A stretch of 8,667 nucleotides of DNA, from contig CAJKKX010000079.1 of assembly GCA_905200565.1 (NCBI GenBank), positions 1 through 8,667 on the forward strand, given 5' to 3'. The notes below the pieces were generated by a model. It saw nothing but the letters and a program-made list of their open reading frames with translations, ran no database searches and was not told the DNA's origin. The position numbers were made by a program, and so were the translations under genes. Source of the DNA: an uncultured Lachnospiraceae bacterium (GTDB taxonomy: Bacteria; Bacillota_A; Clostridia; Lachnospirales; Lachnospiraceae). Shown piece after piece: positions 6,176 through 8,667 of the stretch. How positions within the stretch are numbered: position 1 is the first letter of the stretch; every line of letters starts with the position of its first letter.

Positions 6176-7708
6176 TTACAAATCTACTACCGGCATATTG
6201 TCACTCTCTGTCTGCTCTTCCGACTCGGACTGCTGCTGATCCGTGACGTCCTCGCCCTTATCATTAATCACTCTCGTCTCCGCCGGCTGCGGAATATTAC
6301 TGGTGCCTTTTCCCTGATCCGTCGCCCCACTGTAGCAGATGATCGGCGTCCCCACCGTTATATTTTCAAAGATGATCTTCGCCTGCTGCCAGGGTGTATT
6401 GATACAGCCATGAGAGCCGTCCGTCTTATAAATCGCTCCGCCATACGTACTCCTCCATTTGGAATCATGGATTCCCACGCCGTCATAAAACGGCATCCAG
6501 AAATCTACCGGCGTCTTATAATCCTCTCCTTTTAAGACCGCTTTCTCCTCTTTATTGTATACACAGAAAATCCCTTCGGGAGAACCATTTTTCTTGCTCA
6601 CATTTCCTGTGACGATCGGCGTATCCACCAGAAGCTCCCCGTCTTTATAAAACCACATGCGCTGGTTCGTATAGTCAATCTCCACATAGGTATCTCCGAT
6701 GTCATTTCCATTCTCACCGTAATCCCTGGCTGTCTCCAGATAAAGCGGCGTTCTCTCCATAGACTTCCCATTCTTTAAAGCCTCCAGAAGAACCTCTACT
6801 TCTCCCGCCTCATCGATCTTCCAGCCATAGGTCTCATGCTTTACCGTGACGTTTTCGCCCAGGCTGGTCGTAAACTCCAGATCGTTTCCAAAGGTGTCAT
6901 ACTTTTTGGAGAGCGCCGTCATCCAGTCCGCTGCTTTGTTCCAGTTAAACTCCACGTTCAGGTCATCGTCCATTTCCATCCAGCCGCGGATGGTACTGTA
7001 ATCCAGAATCTCCTGCGTGCCTCCGATCTTATATGTGATGACCTGATGGAAATACTGATTCAGCTTCTTCAGCTTTTTTCGAAGCTTTGTATTCTTTTGC
7101 GTTACGGCAGGCTTCACATAGCAGCCGCCCGCTTCCAGATCGACCTCCGTCTCCCCTGCATCCACCGCCGCTTTCACCAGCTCATACGTTTTCTCTTTAT
7201 CCAGTTGTGTACCTTCTTCTTCCGGCACGATCTCATAGCCCGCAGAGGTCTCCCTGATCTCTGCATCCTTCGGTTTTACGATTTTCTCTTCGTCCAGACA
7301 ATCCAGATACTCCATTGCCGTTTTCAGCATTTCCTCGTTGTAAGTCGTCTGCGCCGTCATCGTATAAGTTTCCGGATGGAAATATGCCGGAAACCATAAA
7401 AAGGAATTCTGACTGTCCTTCAAATCCTGAATCGCACCGTCGGAAACATAGGAAAACTCCATCATCCCCCCGTCAAGATTTTCTGTTTTCCCTCCTCTGA
7501 GCTTTAAAACCAACGTATAATCTGAGACGTCTGTCGCAATCAGCTCCTCCGCCTGCTCCACGGTTTTTCCCGACACATCCATACCGTTGATCTCAGACCC
7601 CGGGAAAAAATGGCTGTTGAAATATACGCTGATGCCCAGATACACGGCCAGCATAATCAAAATCACTACGCTAAATACATATAAAACTGCTTTTGTACTT
7701 TTTTTCAT
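6176..7708 (-). CDS. L,D-transpeptidase (YkuD) with N-terminal VanW/PG-binding-like region
   Basis: Membrane-anchored peptidoglycan cross-linking enzyme; YkuD enzymes form 3-3 cross-links or attach ligands using tetrapeptide donors, and classical penicillins inhibit them poorly. Its 510 residues include a short cytoplasmic N-terminus (MKKSTK) and one transmembrane helix at about 7-29, leaving the rest outside. An extracellular region (about 36-335) begins FFPGSEINGMDVSGKTVEQA, typical of the PG_binding_4/VanW-associated fold, and has a repeated-domain look (KTYELVKAAVDAG; VEVLLEALKNG). The catalytic YkuD domain is at about 340-460, with DYTNQRMWFYKDG, His414 in GVGIHDS and the nucleophile Cys435 in SHGCINTP. 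The last ~50 residues are an acidic Gln/Ser/Glu-rich tail ending MPVVDL, without a recognised motif. The ribosome binding site AAAGGATAAGG precedes the ATG. First gene of the ldt-ddl-murF operon, with its own promoter about 55-80 bp upstream. An exact subfamily name is not assigned. Confidence 0.95.
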   Translation of the reverse strand: MKKSTKAVLYVFSVVILIMLAVYLGISVYFNSHFFPGSEINGMDVSGKTVEQAEELIATDVSDYTLVLKLRGGKTENLDGGMMEFSYVSDGAIQDLKDSQNSFLWFPAYFHPETYTMTAQTTYNEEMLKTAMEYLDCLDEEKIVKPKDAEIRETSAGYEIVPEEEGTQLDKEKTYELVKAAVDAGETEVDLEAGGCYVKPAVTQKNTKLRKKLKKLNQYFHQVITYKIGGTQEILDYSTIRGWMEMDDDLNVEFNWNKAADWMTALSKKYDTFGNDLEFTTSLGENVTVKHETYGWKIDEAGEVEVLLEALKNGKSMERTPLYLETARDYGENGNDIGDTYVEIDYTNQRMWFYKDGELLVDTPIVTGNVSKKNGSPEGIFCVYNKEEKAVLKGEDYKTPVDFWMPFYDGVGIHDSKWRSTYGGAIYKTDGSHGCINTPWQQAKIIFENITVGTPIICYSGATDQGKGTSNIPQPAETRVINDKGEDVTDQQQSESEEQTESDNMPVVDL

Positions 7709-7761
7709 ACCCTTATCCTTTGCTGAAACATTTTAATACTTATACTTTACCCTACCTTCAC

Positions 7762-7789
7762 ATTTTATCACGGATTAAGAAAATGTAAA
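7762..7789 (-). promoter_or_regulatory. probable sigma-A promoter of the ldt-ddl-murF operon
   Basis: Read on the minus strand: -35 TTTACA (7789-7784), a 16-bp spacer, then -10 TAAAAT (7767-7762). The predicted transcription start is near 7755, giving a leader of about 47 nt before the ATG at 7708. The -35 hexamer is one copy of a direct repeat: TGTAAAT occurs (on +) at 7784-7790 and again at 7799-7805, 15 bp apart, so a regulator could bind over and upstream of the -35. No riboswitch or attenuator is visible in the short leader. Confidence 0.62.
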
Positions 7790-7819
7790 TAAACGATTTG
7801 TAAATTCTCCAAGTAGCGC

Positions 7820-7848
7820 TTGCTTTTCTCACCGACATCCGCTATACT
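7820..7848 (+). promoter_or_regulatory. probable sigma-A promoter of queT-queF
   Basis: TTGCTT (7820-7825), a 17-bp spacer, and TATACT (7843-7848). The predicted start near 7855 gives a leader of about 138 nt that contains the preQ1 aptamer. The first transcribed bases can form a small hairpin, GTGTC (7856-7860) with GACAC (7866-7870), possibly a 5'-end-stabilising stem. The -35 lies about 30 bp from that of the divergent ldt promoter, so the two could share a control region. Confidence 0.68.
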
Positions 7849-7891
7849 TTTTCATGTGTCCATAAGACACTCTTACTTCCGCATATGGATT

Positions 7892-7930
7892 TGACAGTTC
7901 GAGACCATCCTGTCATTAAACAAAACTAGG
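7892..7930 (+). promoter_or_regulatory. preQ1-I riboswitch aptamer (queT-queF leader)
   Basis: The small H-type pseudoknot aptamer that binds the queuosine precursor preQ1. Seen: P1 stem TGACAG (7892-7897) with CTGTCA (7910-7915); loop TTCGAGACCATC (7898-7909) in the form known for this class; and an A-rich tail ATTAAACAAAACTAGG (7915-7930). A pseudoknot P2 can form between loop 7899-7903 and tail CTAGG (7926-7930): G-C, A-U, one mismatch, C-G, U-G. C7909, just before the 3' strand of P1, is the expected ligand-specifying cytosine by analogy with solved structures. The aptamer lies in front of a queT-queF pair, exactly the expected regulon. The queT Shine-Dalgarno is about 50 nt further on, and no clear stem with a U-run lies between, so the expression mechanism is unresolved. 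Confidence 0.86.
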
Positions 7931-7992
7931 AACAGCTTTTATAACCCGTAACTATATCAGTTGTTGTGTAATCTATCTGGAGGTGAACAAAT

Positions 7993-8499
7993 ATGAATAA
8001 AGAAGATATGAGTAACGTGCAGAAGCTAACGCTTTCTGCTATGGTGATCGCACTGTATGTGACAGTGCTCGCCTGTACCCAGAGCTTTTCTTTCGGAGCA
8101 TATCAGATTCGGATTGCAACATCCCTCTATGCTCTTTCTTATCTGTTTCCGTTCCTGGTTTTCCCGCTTGGTCTTGCAAATTTCATAGCCAATATGCTGT
8201 TCGGAGGTCTTGGCATCATTGATATGATTGGCGGATGTCTGGTCGGTATCCTGACGACCGCACTGATTACAGGAATTCACCGTTTTAAATGGAACCCCTG
8301 CCTGATGATACTGCCAATCGTATTGGTACCTGGTCTTGGCGTGTCTGTCTGGCTATCTTTCCTGCTTCACATGCCATACCCTGCTCTGGCATTCAGCCTT
8401 TGCATCGGACAGATCATCCCGGCAATCTGCGGTTTTCTGCTCGTAAAGGCGCTGGAACACATCCTGGGAACGAAACATGCAAAAATGAAAGGAGTATAA
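7993..8499 (+). CDS. queT: QueT-type queuosine-precursor transporter, ECF S component
   Basis: Small integral membrane protein, the substrate-binding S component of an energy-coupling-factor transporter. It would import a queuosine precursor (preQ1 or preQ0) with shared EcfA/A'/T subunits encoded elsewhere. Its 168 residues include about five or six hydrophobic segments (about 12-30, 42-60, 61-73, 74-95, 102-124, 130-153). Seen: the N-terminal [17 protein letters not shown], the GAYQIRIA segment at about 35-42, and the [15 protein letters not shown] loop (67-81) match the QueT/DUF988-like family in layout. The C-terminus is short and basic ([10 protein letters not shown]). The ATG at 7993 follows GGAGGTGA (7979-7986) by 6 bases. 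It lies downstream of a preQ1-I aptamer and 4 bp before queF, which strongly supports the substrate. Family assignment is from context plus layout rather than full alignment. Confidence 0.88.
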   Translation: MNKEDMSNVQKLTLSAMVIALYVTVLACTQSFSFGAYQIRIATSLYALSYLFPFLVFPLGLANFIANMLFGGLGIIDMIGGCLVGILTTALITGIHRFKWNPCLMILPIVLVPGLGVSVWLSFLLHMPYPALAFSLCIGQIIPAICGFLLVKALEHILGTKHAKMKGV

Positions 8500-8503
8500 A
8501 CAT

Positions 8504-8667
8504 ATGAGTGGAAGATCACAGAAAGAATTATCCGGCGTCACCCTGCTTGGCAACCAGAAAACAAAATATCACACAGATTATGCACCGGAAGTACTGGAAA
8601 CCTTTCCAAACAAGCATCCTGAAAATGACTATTTTGTGAAGTTTAACTGCCCGGAATTTACCAGCCT
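8504..8667 (+). CDS. queF: preQ0 reductase (NADPH-dependent 7-cyano-7-deazaguanine reductase), N-terminal part
   Basis: Cytoplasmic enzyme of the tunnelling fold that reduces the nitrile of preQ0 to the aminomethyl of preQ1, the last free-base step before insertion into tRNA as a queuosine precursor. Only the first ~55 codons are inside the window. Seen: [29 protein letters not shown] (about residues 26-44) and [11 protein letters not shown], which match the short unimodular (YkvM-type) QueF nearly residue for residue, including the same spacing from the start. In that family the next residue after FTSL is the catalytic cysteine, so the window ends just before it. The ATG at 8504 has AAAGGAG (8488-8494) 9 bases upstream, inside the end of queT, and the 4-bp gap implies co-transcription and control by the preQ1 leader. 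Confidence 0.96.
   Translation, partial: MSGRSQKELSGVTLLGNQKTKYHTDYAPEVLETFPNKHPENDYFVKFNCPEFTS

Noticed and set aside
6836..7399. A 187-codon open frame on + opposite the L,D-transpeptidase gene
   Set aside because: It is antisense to a clearly conserved YkuD protein, has no ribosome binding site or recognisable domain, and its composition follows the codon pattern of the opposite strand.
7784..7805. A canonical WalR binding site before ldt
   Set aside because: The TGTAAA half-sites are separated by 9 bp rather than the 5 bp expected, so it is reported only as a repeat of unknown meaning.

Overview
The window looks like ordinary chromosome from a Bacillota/Clostridia genome, most likely Lachnospiraceae-like. 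The basis is moderate GC, AGGAGG-type ribosome binding sites, sigma-A-type promoters, a VanW/YkuD-type L,D-transpeptidase, a ddl-murF pair and a preQ1-I riboswitch in front of a QueT transporter. The genus cannot be fixed from the sequence. No mobile-element gene, CRISPR array, tRNA or rRNA was seen.

Left block (1-3513, + strand). The window opens inside malQ (4-alpha-glucanotransferase, C-terminal third). A PlsC-family lysophospholipid acyltransferase follows after 21 bp. A 78-bp AT-rich gap, perhaps with a promoter, leads to a two-component pair: an OmpR/PhoB-type response regulator and a membrane histidine kinase whose reading frames overlap by 8 bp. What this pair senses is not visible.

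Convergent junction (3514-3738). It holds no gene but has two strong inverted repeats. One is a perfect 23-bp-arm AT-rich palindrome (3548-3598). The other is a long near-perfect hairpin (3620-3738) that begins directly at the murF stop codon and is probably a bidirectional terminator.

Middle block (3739-7708, - strand). This is a cell-wall operon in transcription order ldt (YkuD L,D-transpeptidase) - ddl (D-Ala-D-Ala ligase) - murF (adds D-Ala-D-Ala to the UDP-MurNAc-tripeptide), with gaps of 16 and 3 bp. Ddl makes the dipeptide, MurF attaches it to the precursor, and the L,D-transpeptidase cross-links the exported wall by the alternative 3-3 route.

Divergent intergenic region (7709-7992). 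It carries one recognisable promoter for each direction. On the queT side the leader contains a preQ1-I riboswitch aptamer.

Right block (7993-8667, + strand). queT (membrane uptake component for a queuosine precursor) is followed after 4 bp by queF (preQ0 to preQ1 reductase), which the window edge cuts just before its expected catalytic cysteine. Uptake and synthesis of preQ1 therefore probably share one preQ1-responsive leader.

I found no clearly new multi-gene system. The points most worth a second look are the riboswitch leader without an obvious terminator, the two inverted repeats at 3548-3738, and the coupling of an L,D-transpeptidase to ddl-murF.
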